Below, in pieces: positions 14,970-23,047 of a DNA stretch of 64,000 bases (position 1 is its first letter; each line of letters opens with the position of its first letter). Below the pieces are notes generated by a model that did no database searches, was not told the DNA's origin, and was given only the letters and a program-made list of their open reading frames with translations. The stretch spans positions 78,437-142,436 of the forward strand of contig CALWUJ010000002.1 in the NCBI GenBank assembly GCA_944384725.1, in the 5' to 3' direction. The position numbers were made by a program, and so were the translations under genes. Source of the DNA: an uncultured Agathobaculum sp. (GTDB taxonomy: Bacteria; Bacillota; Clostridia; Oscillospirales; Butyricicoccaceae).

Positions 14970-16223
14970 ATGGATAAGATTACCGCCGCCCTGGTTGGCG
15001 GCCTGTTTGACGAAGGCGGTTTTTCCGCCTATGCACGTCCGGTCTTGTTCGGTACGGCAGGCGACACGGTGCGGGGCGAACTGCCCGAGGCTGTGGATGC
15101 ATGCTTCTTTGTGCACGATGATCGGGAACCTGCGCTGGCGGGTGCGGAAAGCATTGCGCTGACGGAGGGTAACCGTTTCGCGGCGCTTGGCAGCCTGCCG
15201 GAAAGCGAGCATGTGCTGGTGGTTGCCGCGCCGTTTGTGCTTGCTGAGGATGACGCGCTGACCCATCTGATCGAGACACATGTGATGACCGGTTACGGCG
15301 TGAGCGTACTGGTGGCCGAGCAGCAGGGCTTCGATGCGGAAGGACAGCCCATCCCGCGCGATACGCATTGCCTTGTCGCAATGTTCACCTATGAGATGCT
15401 GCAAAAGGCACTGGCGGCGGGCGGCGATACGCTGGATGCGCTGGTGGAAGCGGCGGTTGCCGCAGGCGCACAGAAAGGCGTTGCCGTGACCAATGAGATC
15501 GTCGAGATCTGCGACGGCGGTTCGGCTTATATCGCCTTCCGCGCGATGGTAAACCGCGTTAACTTCACGCTGATCGAAAAAGGCGTGCAGATTTTTGATC
15601 CGGCCAATACCTATATCGCGCCGGACGCTCAAATCGAAGCAGGCGCGACCATCCTGCCCGGCTGCCATATCCGTCCGGGCTGTCAGGTGGGCACGGGCGC
15701 GGTCATCGGCCCGAACTCCATTCTGGAAAAAGCGAAGATCGGCGCGGGAACGACGATCAACAATTCGCATGTGCATGAGTCCAGCATCGGCGCACACACT
15801 ACGGTTGGGCCGTTTGCTTATGTTCGCCCGCAGTGCGTGGTGGGCGACGGCTGCCGCATCGGTGACTTTGTCGAGCTGAAGAAGTCCACCATCGGCAACG
15901 GTACCAAGGTATCCCACCTGACCTATATTGGCGACGCAACCGTCGGCGAGCGGGTCAACTTCGGCTGCGGCACGGTCGTGACCAACTACGACGGCTATCA
16001 CAAGTACCACACCGACATCGGTGATGACTGCTTTATCGGCTGCAATACCAACCTGGTCGCACCGGTCAAGCTTGGCGACCGTGCGTTCACCGCAGCGGGT
16101 GCGACGATCACCAAGGACGTGCCGGCGGGCGCGCTGGCAGTGGCTCGTGCGCGTCAGACCACGCTCGAAGGCTGGAACGACCGTCGCCGCGAGGCACATG
16201 AAAAAGAGCAAAATAAAAAGTAA
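14970..16223 (+). CDS. glmU: GlmU-like glucosamine-1-phosphate N-acetyltransferase with eroded uridyltransferase domain
   Basis: A 417-residue protein. The C-terminal half (about 200-417) is a left-handed beta-helix acetyltransferase very close to GlmU, with the catalytic His region [14 protein letters not shown], then [10 protein letters not shown] and [17 protein letters not shown]. The N-terminal ~195 residues have the length and position of the pyrophosphorylase domain but lack the nucleotide-binding signature LxxGxGTxM; the start reads [19 protein letters not shown]. It therefore probably acetylates GlcN-1-P only, and UDP-GlcNAc formation would need another uridyltransferase. GlmU normally makes UDP-GlcNAc for peptidoglycan. 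It is followed by prs, a common order (glmU-prs) in Firmicutes. Confidence 0.85.
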   Translation: MDKITAALVGGLFDEGGFSAYARPVLFGTAGDTVRGELPEAVDACFFVHDDREPALAGAESIALTEGNRFAALGSLPESEHVLVVAAPFVLAEDDALTHLIETHVMTGYGVSVLVAEQQGFDAEGQPIPRDTHCLVAMFTYEMLQKALAAGGDTLDALVEAAVAAGAQKGVAVTNEIVEICDGGSAYIAFRAMVNRVNFTLIEKGVQIFDPANTYIAPDAQIEAGATILPGCHIRPGCQVGTGAVIGPNSILEKAKIGAGTTINNSHVHESSIGAHTTVGPFAYVRPQCVVGDGCRIGDFVELKKSTIGNGTKVSHLTYIGDATVGERVNFGCGTVVTNYDGYHKYHTDIGDDCFIGCNTNLVAPVKLGDRAFTAAGATITKDVPAGALAVARARQTTLEGWNDRRREAHEKEQNKK

Positions 16224-16271
16224 ACATAGAAAAAACGGGATAAATTCTATCATTATGACGGAGGCTTACCA

Positions 16272-17231
16272 ATGATTTCTCACGGAAAAAATATCAAAAT
16301 TTTCTCCGGCAACTCTCACCCCGCACTGGCAATGCAGATTGCGTCCGCGCTCGGCCTGTCGATCGGTAAAGCGGCAATTTCCACCTTCGCGGACGGCGAA
16401 ATCTCGGTTTCGATTTCCGAGTCCGTGCGCGGTTCGGACGTATTCCTGGTACAGTCCACCTGCGGCCCGGTCAACAACAACCTGATGGAGTTGCTCATCA
16501 TGATCGACTCCTGCAAGCGTGCGTCTGCCGGCCGTATCACGGCGGTTATCCCTTATTTCGGCTATGCGCGTCAGGACCGCAAGAGCAAGGCGCGTGACCC
16601 GATCTCGGCCAAGCTGGTCGCCAACCTCATCACCGCAGCAGGTGCGGACCGCGTGCTGACCATGGACCTGCATGCGGCGCAGATTCAGGGCTTTTTCGAC
16701 ATCCCGGTGGACAATATGCTGGGCTCTTCCGTGCTGATCCCGTATATCGCGGGCAAGTTCGGTGTGGGCACGGACGATACGGTTATCGTTTCTCCCGATC
16801 TCGGCTCGGTCACCCGTGCGCGTAAGTTCACCGAAAAGCTGGACATGCCGCTTGCCATCATCGACAAGCGCCGCCCGAAGGCGAATGTATCCGAGGTTAT
16901 GAACATCATCGGTAACGTCGAGGGCAAAAAGTGCATCCTCGTGGACGACCTGATCGACACGGCAGGCACGCTGGTGCATGCGGCGGACGCGCTGGTTGAA
17001 AAGGGCGGCGCAACCGAGGTATATGCTTGCGCGACCCACGGCGTGCTGTCCGGTCCGGCGATCGAGCGCATCGAGAACAGCCCGATCAAGGAACTGGCGA
17101 TTCTGGATACCATCCCGCTGCCGAGCGAAAAGAAGCTGGACAAGATCAAGCTGCTGTCGGTAGCGCCGGTGCTTACTGAAGCGATTGCGCGCATTTACGA
17201 GGAAACTTCGGTTTCGACTCTGTTCGACTGA
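16272..17231 (+). CDS. prs: Ribose-phosphate pyrophosphokinase
   Basis: A 319-residue, full-length PRPP synthase, which makes PRPP from ribose-5-phosphate and ATP for nucleotide, His and Trp synthesis. Motifs: KIFSGNSHPALA near the start, STFADGEISVSI, YFGYARQDRK, the divalent-cation site DLHAAQIQGFF and the PRPP loop CILVDDLIDTAGTL. ATG 16272 follows GGAGGC. It lies 48 bp behind glmU and is probably in the same transcript. Confidence 0.96.
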   Translation: MISHGKNIKIFSGNSHPALAMQIASALGLSIGKAAISTFADGEISVSISESVRGSDVFLVQSTCGPVNNNLMELLIMIDSCKRASAGRITAVIPYFGYARQDRKSKARDPISAKLVANLITAAGADRVLTMDLHAAQIQGFFDIPVDNMLGSSVLIPYIAGKFGVGTDDTVIVSPDLGSVTRARKFTEKLDMPLAIIDKRRPKANVSEVMNIIGNVEGKKCILVDDLIDTAGTLVHAADALVEKGGATEVYACATHGVLSGPAIERIENSPIKELAILDTIPLPSEKKLDKIKLLSVAPVLTEAIARIYEETSVSTLFD

Positions 17232-17252
17232 AACGGATGATTGGACAATTTG

Positions 17253-17284
17253 GGGGCGGACAACAGGTGTTTGTCCGCCCCTTT
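17253..17284 (+). terminator. Terminator after prs
   Basis: GGGGCGGACAA (17253-17263) pairs with TTGTCCGCCCC (17271-17281) around a 7-base loop, then TTTG. The T tract is short, so read-through into ymdB is likely. Confidence 0.65.
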
Positions 17285-17341
17285 GCTCTATCCGGCGGAG
17301 ATGCCGGACAGGGAGAACCCAAAGAAAAGCGAGGAACAGGC

Positions 17342-18127
17342 ATGAAACTTCTCACGGTAGGCGATGTGGTCGGGGAGGCTGGCATCGACACCCTGCATGC
17401 GCTGCTGCGCCGCGTCAAACGCGCGCACAGCGTGGATTTTGTGATCGTCAATGGTGAAAACGCCGCTGGGCGCGGCATCACGCCCAAGCAGGCGGACGAT
17501 ATCTTTGCCGCAGGCGCGGATGTGGTCACGCTGGGCAACCATGCGTTTTCCAAACAGCAAATTGCCGCTTATCTGGATGAGCGGCAGGATATTCTGCGCC
17601 CGGCCAACCTTGCCCCGCAAAGCCCGGGACAGGGCTGGGGGATTTACGATGGGCCGCAGGGACTGCGGTTGCTGGTGATGAACCTGATCGGCCGGTGCGA
17701 CATGCATTACGGGCCGGATAACCCGTTTTTGTGTGCGGATAAGATTCTGCGCGAGGCGGAAGGCAAATACGATCTTGCGCTTGCGGAAATCCATGCGAAT
17801 GCGACCAGCGAAAAGCTGGCAATGGGATATTATCTCGATGGCCGCTGTGCCGCTGTCTGGGGCACACACACCCATGTCCAGACCGCGGATGAGCGCATCA
17901 ACCCCAAAGGCTCGGGCTACATCACCGATCTGGGGATGACCGGTCCGATCGTGTCCGTGCTGGGCGTGCGGGTCGAGCAGTCGATTGCCATGTTCCGCGG
18001 TGACCTGACCGAGTATTTCAAGACAGCACCGGGGGACTGCGCGCTGTCGGGTGCGGTGTTTGAGTTGGGACGAGACGGCAAATGCACTTCGGTGACCCGC
18101 GTGTGGGAGCGCTGCGCGCAGCCGTAA
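17342..18127 (+). CDS. ymdB: YmdB-family metallophosphoesterase
   Basis: A 261-residue calcineurin-like phosphoesterase of the YmdB/TIGR00282 family. B. subtilis YmdB hydrolyses 2',3'-cyclic nucleotides and affects biofilm and motility decisions. Metal-binding motifs are in place: LTVGDVVGEAG, VIVNGENAAGRG, VTLGNHAF, AEIHANATSEK and GTHTHVQTAD. ATG 17342 (MKLLTVGD) is the family start; it is preceded by GCGAGGAA. The next gene, 37 bp downstream, is another phosphoesterase of a different subfamily. Confidence 0.9.
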   Translation: MKLLTVGDVVGEAGIDTLHALLRRVKRAHSVDFVIVNGENAAGRGITPKQADDIFAAGADVVTLGNHAFSKQQIAAYLDERQDILRPANLAPQSPGQGWGIYDGPQGLRLLVMNLIGRCDMHYGPDNPFLCADKILREAEGKYDLALAEIHANATSEKLAMGYYLDGRCAAVWGTHTHVQTADERINPKGSGYITDLGMTGPIVSVLGVRVEQSIAMFRGDLTEYFKTAPGDCALSGAVFELGRDGKCTSVTRVWERCAQP

Positions 18128-18164
18128 TGATGGAAAATCCATTGGTTGGAAAGGAGGGCGGCGT

Positions 18165-19346
18165 ATGATTGCGATTTTTCTGGCTCCGGCTTATCTCTTG
18201 CTCAACGTGTATCTGGCACGCTGGGTGCTGCGCTGGACGGGCGCGTGCCATCGGTTTTGCGGCATGAAGGCATTCCGTGCGGCGTTTATTGTTGTGTATG
18301 CGCTGGTCGCGTCTGCGCCGCTGACCGGCTTTTTGATCCAGTCGCCGTATGCGCTGCGGAAGTTTTTGCGGCAGGTCGGGAATTACTGGTTCGGCTGGAT
18401 GCTGTATCTCGTGCTTGCGGTTTTGATTGTTGAAGTGGCGCTATTTGTGATACGGCGCGTGCGGGGCAAGGATTTCGAGCAGATGCAGCAAGTGCGGCGC
18501 GTGCAGGGCGGCGTGGCGCTTGCATTGGTGTGTGCGGTCAGCTTTTACGGCATGGTGCATGCCAAACAGCTGCATGTGACCGAGTATGACGTGACGCTGC
18601 AGGGTGCGGGCGAGGATATGACGGTAGCGCTGCTCGCCGACCTGCATCTGGGTTACAGCACCGAGCCGGCATATATCGAGCGGGCCGTGCAGGAGATCAA
18701 CCAAAGGCAGCCCGATCTGGTGGTGATCGCGGGCGATATTTTCGACAATGAATATGAGGCGATCCCGCAGCCTGAGCGGATTGCGGCGGCTCTGGCATCG
18801 CTTGATAGTACATACGGCACTTATGCTTGCTGGGGCAATCACGATTTGTCCGAGCCGATCTTGGCGGGGTTTACCTGGGATACAGCGGACAAGAACAAGG
18901 ATGACCCGCGTATGACGGAATTTTTGGAGACAGCCGGTGTAACACTATTGGATGATCGTGCGGTGACGCTGGAAAACGGTGTACAGCTGGTCGGGCGGCG
19001 TGATCCGGCGCGCAGCAACAAATTGGCGGAGCAGCGGCTCAGTCCGGCGCAGCTTATCGCGTCGCTCGATCAGCAGCAGCCGATTTTTGTGATCGACCAC
19101 CAGCCGAAGGAGCTGGAAGCGTTGGCACAGGCGGGCGTGGACCTCGATCTGTCCGGCCACACGCACGATGGGCAGCTGTTCCCCGGCAATCTGCTCATGC
19201 GTTTGTTGTGGGACAATGCTTGCGGCCGGGAGCAAATCGGGGATATGGTTTCGGTCGTGACCAGCGGCCTTGGCGTCTGGGGACCGGATATGCGCGTCGG
19301 TACGCGCAGCGAGGTGGTTTGCATTTCCGTGCATTTTTCGGAATAA
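18165..19346 (+). CDS. Membrane-anchored metallophosphoesterase (YkuE/YaeI-like)
   Basis: A 393-residue protein. The first ~140 residues form four to five hydrophobic helices; the rest is a calcineurin-like phosphoesterase facing outward or inward. Its metal motifs are LLADLHLGYS, IAGDIFDNE, CWGNHDLS, VIDHQPKE and LSGHTHDGQLFPGN, all complete. Relatives act on cell-surface lipids or lipid A precursors such as UDP-diacylglucosamine; the true substrate is unknown. AAGGAGGGC lies just ahead of ATG 18165. Confidence 0.85.
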   Translation: MIAIFLAPAYLLLNVYLARWVLRWTGACHRFCGMKAFRAAFIVVYALVASAPLTGFLIQSPYALRKFLRQVGNYWFGWMLYLVLAVLIVEVALFVIRRVRGKDFEQMQQVRRVQGGVALALVCAVSFYGMVHAKQLHVTEYDVTLQGAGEDMTVALLADLHLGYSTEPAYIERAVQEINQRQPDLVVIAGDIFDNEYEAIPQPERIAAALASLDSTYGTYACWGNHDLSEPILAGFTWDTADKNKDDPRMTEFLETAGVTLLDDRAVTLENGVQLVGRRDPARSNKLAEQRLSPAQLIASLDQQQPIFVIDHQPKELEALAQAGVDLDLSGHTHDGQLFPGNLLMRLLWDNACGREQIGDMVSVVTSGLGVWGPDMRVGTRSEVVCISVHFSE

Positions 19347-19452
19347 TGCACGGCGGACAAGCGTCCGTGTGGGAAAAACAGATAAAAGAAGGGGAGGCTT
19401 TTGTACATTTTGCAAGAAGTTGTATAATAACTTGCAAAAATGCGAAAATTTG

Positions 19453-19482
19453 TTGACGTGACACCCGGTTTTGCAGTATGCT
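19453..19482 (+). promoter_or_regulatory. Promoter of the DUF4914-like gene
   Basis: TTGACG (19453-19458), an 18-bp spacer and TATGCT (19477-19482). The ~110-nt leader that follows can form a stem CACACCG (19539-19545) with CGGTGTG (19572-19578) just before the ribosome site; whether this is regulatory is unknown. Confidence 0.55.
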
Positions 19483-19596
19483 ATAAATGAACAACAATTG
19501 GCCTGATTGCATCTATGATGATGAGGCCTTGCAGCAGGCACACCGAGGGGCGGCTTTGGGAAGGGCGCCGGCGGTGTGAAAGGAGGAAACAAACAG

Positions 19597-21471
19597 ATGA
19601 ACCCGTTGCTCAACAAATTCACTTTCACGGACGAGCTGAAGGATGTGCTCGAAAATTGTAAAGGCGTGTCGGTTCCGACCAGCAAGGCGGAACTGTACGA
19701 TATGGTCTTCGGTCCGGAGCATGCCGATGTGTATGACGTCGTGTTCGACGTGCCGGGTAAGGGGCCGGTCAAGGAAGCGGACGTAACACGATGCAAGAAC
19801 GGTGCATCGGTCAACTTCGTGGAGGATTATATGCGCCGCCGCGAGCCGGACTGCATGCGCATTGCGGACGATAAGCCGACTGATAAAAAGCGTTTTGCCG
19901 ATGTTTACGGCTATCCCTTTGCTGATCTGCGCCGCGAGACCATGGAATGGTTCAAGACGCAGGAACTGATCCTGATGCCCTTTAATTCGGGCGGCAATAT
20001 CTATGGCTACGGCTCTATGCTGGTCTGCCCCAAGCAGTGCGCGTTCTTCGCGTTTGCGCTGGCGCATCTGCAGGGCTTTGTCAACGCAGAGGAGAGCGAG
20101 GGCTATCAGCCGCGCGCAATCGTTTACGTTGCGCCGCCGTTCCGTCACACGCACTTTGAGGGTAAGCAGGTTGTCGTGCACAACCGTCTGGACGACTGCC
20201 ATGAGGTATTCTCTTACAACCTCTATCCCGGTCCGTCCGCGAAGAAGGGCGTTTACTCGGTGCTGCTGGATATCGGCGAGCAGGAAGGCTGGACCACCTG
20301 CCATACGTCCTGCGGTCGTCTGGTAACGCCGTATGAAAACGAAATGGTCATCATGCACGAGGGTGCGTCCGGCGGCGGCAAGAGCGAAATGCTGCAGGAC
20401 ATCGCGCGTGAGCCGGATGGTCGCGTGCTGCTCTCGAAGAATACCGTCACCGGTGAGGAAACCTATCTCAACATGGGCGCAACCTGCTCGATCGAGCCGG
20501 TGTGCGACGATATGGCGACCTGCTATCCGCAGCTGCAGAACAAGTCCGGTAAGCTGGTGCTGGTCGATGGTGAGGACGGCTGGTTCCTCCGCATGGACGG
20601 CGTGACCCACTATGGCTGTGATCCGGTGTACGAGCGCATCTGCACCGAGCCCAAGGAGCCGCTCTGCTTCTTCAACATGGAAGGCCATCCGGGTGCAACG
20701 CTGCTGATTTGGGAGCATACGCTCGATTCCACCGGCAAGCCCTGCTCCAACCCGCGCGCGATCGTGCCGCGCTGGGATGTACCGCACATCGTCAAGGAGC
20801 CGGTAGAGGTTGACGTGCGTTCGTTCGGCGTTCGCATGCCCCCCTCGACCCGCGAGAACCCGAACTACGGCATCATGGGCATGATGCACATCATCCCGCC
20901 CGCACTGGCATGGCTGTGGCGTCTGGTAGCGCCGCGCGGCTTTAACAACCCCTCGATCGTCACCGGCAACGAGCTCAAGAGCGAGGGCGTTGGCTCTTAC
21001 TGGCCGTTTGCGACCGGTCAGCGCGTCAAGCAGGCAAACCTGCTGCTCGAGCAGATTATGAACAGCCCGAACACCCGCTATGTGCTCATCCCGAACCAGC
21101 ACATCGGCGTATACAAGGTCGGCTTTGCGGCTGAGTGGATTTCCCGTGAGTATCTGGCGCGTCACGGCGGCGCGAAGATCCGCCGCGAGCATCTTGAACC
21201 GGCTCGCTGCCCGCTGCTCGGCTACGCGATGAAGGATATGACTATTGACGGTCAGCGCATCCGTTCCAAGTATCTGCGCGTCGATACGCAGGACCGTGTC
21301 GGCACGGACGGCTATGACGCAGGCGCCAAGATCCTGACCGACTTCTTCCGTAAGGAACTGGCGAAGTTTGATACGCCCGAGCTGGATCCGCGCGGCAAGC
21401 AGATTATTGACTGCTTCATGAACGGCGGCTCGCTCGCGGATTTTGAGGCGATCACCCCGACCAACCTGTAA
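19597..21471 (+). CDS. DUF4914-like P-loop protein (PEPCK/HPr-kinase-like fold)
   Basis: A 624-residue soluble protein that fits the DUF4914 family of anaerobes by size and general sequence. It contains one clear nucleotide-binding loop, HEGASGGGKSEMLQDIA, near residue 265. This resembles the GxSGxGKSE loop of HPr kinase/phosphorylase and, more distantly, PEP carboxykinase, and is followed by EPVCDDM and LVLVDGEDGWFLRMDG. A kinase or carboxykinase-like reaction is therefore plausible, but no substrate is known. AAAGGAGGA precedes ATG 19597. It is monocistronic between its own promoter and a strong terminator. Confidence 0.7.
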   Translation: MNPLLNKFTFTDELKDVLENCKGVSVPTSKAELYDMVFGPEHADVYDVVFDVPGKGPVKEADVTRCKNGASVNFVEDYMRRREPDCMRIADDKPTDKKRFADVYGYPFADLRRETMEWFKTQELILMPFNSGGNIYGYGSMLVCPKQCAFFAFALAHLQGFVNAEESEGYQPRAIVYVAPPFRHTHFEGKQVVVHNRLDDCHEVFSYNLYPGPSAKKGVYSVLLDIGEQEGWTTCHTSCGRLVTPYENEMVIMHEGASGGGKSEMLQDIAREPDGRVLLSKNTVTGEETYLNMGATCSIEPVCDDMATCYPQLQNKSGKLVLVDGEDGWFLRMDGVTHYGCDPVYERICTEPKEPLCFFNMEGHPGATLLIWEHTLDSTGKPCSNPRAIVPRWDVPHIVKEPVEVDVRSFGVRMPPSTRENPNYGIMGMMHIIPPALAWLWRLVAPRGFNNPSIVTGNELKSEGVGSYWPFATGQRVKQANLLLEQIMNSPNTRYVLIPNQHIGVYKVGFAAEWISREYLARHGGAKIRREHLEPARCPLLGYAMKDMTIDGQRIRSKYLRVDTQDRVGTDGYDAGAKILTDFFRKELAKFDTPELDPRGKQIIDCFMNGGSLADFEAITPTNL

Positions 21472-21494
21472 TCCCACGATTGAATGGAAACAAA

Positions 21495-21522
21495 AACCGC
21501 TCCCATCGGGAGCGGTTTTTTA
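21495..21522. terminator. Bidirectional terminator
   Basis: AACCGCTCCC (21495-21504), loop ATC, GGGAGCGGTT (21508-21517), with T runs on both strands (TTTTTT on plus, GGTTTTTGTTT on minus). It serves the two convergent genes. Confidence 0.9.
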
Positions 21523-21527
21523 TTGCA

Positions 21528-22217
21528 TTATGGGGCGGGAATGATGTTCTGTACGGTCAAAGTATCGCCGTTAACCGAAAAGCGTATCTCGCAGCCTGCA
21601 AACGGGAAGCCATAAACGCGATCCGGCTCGTGCTGATAGCCTGGGCGTGGGTCCTGCGCAAGAATGGAAAGCAGCGCGTCGCGCCGCCCTGTGGGCAGAC
21701 GGTCGAGCAGCTCGTCCGCGCAGCAAACTTGCAGCACGCCCTCGCGGTTTTGCAGCGCAAAGCCGCCTGTGGCATTTGGATGCGCGTCGGTGTAGGCCAG
21801 ATAGGGCTTGATGTCGAAAATCGGTGTGCCGTCCATCAGGTCCGCGCCCGAGACGTGCAGCACTGGCCCGTCCGGTGTGTGCATTTCGACGCGGTCGAGC
21901 TTGACAGAGGAAAGTCCAATTGCGTTGGGACGGAAGGGCGAGCGCGTGGCGAACACGCCCATGCGTCGGTTGCCGCCCAGCTTAGGTGGGCGCACGGTGG
22001 GTGACCAGCCGTCGCGTACGGCTTCGGAGAATTGCCAGATCAGCCAGAGATGGGAAAAGCCTTCGATGCCGCGCAGCGCGTCCGCGTTGCGGTATTCCGG
22101 TTCGAATACAATGCGTGCGGGCGCGTCAGCCAGCCCGCTTTGCCGTGGGATGCCGAATTTCGTGGGGAAATCGCTGCGGATGCGCGCGATGATATGCATG
22201 GGAACGGTTTGGGACAT
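21528..22217 (-). CDS. trmO: tRNA (N6-threonylcarbamoyladenosine(37)-N6)-methyltransferase TrmO
   Basis: A 229-residue protein of the TrmO/TsaA (YaeB) beta-barrel methyltransferase family, which methylates t6A37 of certain tRNAs using S-adenosylmethionine. Typical segments: IARIRSDFPTKFGIPRQSGL, GFSHLWLIWQF, MGVFATRSPFRPNAIGLSSV and DLMDGTPIFDIKPYLAY. The C-terminal extension (about residues 165-229) is the usual TrmO tail. The start at 22217 is preceded on the minus strand by AAAGGAAG; Met7 is a less likely alternative. Confidence 0.92.
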   Translation of the reverse strand: MSQTVPMHIIARIRSDFPTKFGIPRQSGLADAPARIVFEPEYRNADALRGIEGFSHLWLIWQFSEAVRDGWSPTVRPPKLGGNRRMGVFATRSPFRPNAIGLSSVKLDRVEMHTPDGPVLHVSGADLMDGTPIFDIKPYLAYTDAHPNATGGFALQNREGVLQVCCADELLDRLPTGRRDALLSILAQDPRPGYQHEPDRVYGFPFAGCEIRFSVNGDTLTVQNIIPAP

Positions 22218-22247
22218 AAACGATCTTCCTTTGCCATTGATGTGTCC

Positions 22248-22276
22248 AGTATAGCATGTCCGCGCGGGACACGCAA
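22248..22276 (-). promoter_or_regulatory. trmO promoter
   Basis: On the minus strand TTGCGT (22271-22276), a 17-bp spacer and TATACT (22248-22253). Its -35 box touches the response-regulator repeats of the divergent two-component operon (22277-22304), so a bound regulator might also affect trmO. Confidence 0.6.
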
Positions 22277-22330
22277 TTCTTCCCGCTTTTACAGATTGTT
22301 AATGCATTCCCTGAGGAAAAGCGGTATAAT
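22277..22330 (+). promoter_or_regulatory. Promoter and putative autoregulatory box of the two-component operon
   Basis: TTCTTC (22277-22282), TTTACA (22288-22293) and TTAATG (22299-22304) are 11 bp apart. Exactly 20 bp separate the last from the -10 TATAAT (22325-22330), the same geometry as the three sRNA promoters and htrA. The hexamers are weaker matches than at the other four sites, compensated by a consensus -10. Confidence 0.6.
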
Positions 22331-22363
22331 GAAAACATACTGATGAGAAAGCAGGGGTAGACT

Positions 22364-23044
22364 GTGGCAAAAAAGATACTCATCGTCGAAGACGAAGCAA
22401 ATATTCGCGAGCTGCTGCGCCTGTATCTGGAGCGCGAGGGCTACGCGGTGGTCGAAGCGGCAAACGGTGTGGAGGGCATCAAACTGTGGAAGTCCGAAAA
22501 GCCGGATATGCTGCTGCTGGACGTGATGATGCCGGTGATGGACGGCTGGGCGGTCTGCAAGGAGATCCGCGCAGAAAGCGATGTGCCGATCATCATGCTG
22601 ACGGCCAAGGGCGAGACTGCAGACCGTGTTTCCGGTCTGGAAATGGGTGCGGATGATTATATCGTCAAGCCGCTCGAGATGCCGGAGGTCATTGCGCGCG
22701 TGCGCGCGGTGTTCCGCCGCATGGCGCCGGATGATGCACCTGAGAAGCTGACGTTTGACAATCTGGTGATCGACAAGCAGGCGTATGATCTGGTCATCAA
22801 GGGCAAGCGCGTGGATGCGCCGCCCAAGGAGATCGAGCTGCTGTACTATCTTGCTTCCAGCCCGAACCGTGTGTTCACGCGCGCGCAGCTGCTGGACGAT
22901 GTGTGGGGGTTTGACTATTTCGGCGACACCCGTACGGTGGATGTGCATGTTAAACGCCTGCGCGAAAAGCTGGAAGGCGTTTCGGATAAATGGGAGGTCA
23001 AGACCGTTTGGGGCGTCGGCTATAAGTTCGAGACCAAGGAGTAA
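22364..23044 (+). CDS. OmpR-family response regulator
   Basis: A 226-residue regulator with an N-terminal receiver domain and a C-terminal winged helix. The receiver has acidic residues in ILIVEDEANIR, the phosphorylation site Asp53 in LLLDVMMPVMDG, and T/K of the switch in IIMLTAKGE and DDYIVKPLE. The winged helix includes LLYYLASSPNRVFTRAQLLDDVWG and RTVDVHVKRLREKLE. It starts with GTG 22364 behind a GGGG site and is followed 3 bp later by its sensor kinase. OmpR-type regulators of the PhoP, CiaR and WalR kind bind direct hexamer repeats at 11-bp spacing, as found upstream of this operon, of htrA and of the sRNA array. Confidence 0.95.
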   Translation: MAKKILIVEDEANIRELLRLYLEREGYAVVEAANGVEGIKLWKSEKPDMLLLDVMMPVMDGWAVCKEIRAESDVPIIMLTAKGETADRVSGLEMGADDYIVKPLEMPEVIARVRAVFRRMAPDDAPEKLTFDNLVIDKQAYDLVIKGKRVDAPPKEIELLYYLASSPNRVFTRAQLLDDVWGFDYFGDTRTVDVHVKRLREKLEGVSDKWEVKTVWGVGYKFETKE

Positions 23045-23047
23045 ACC

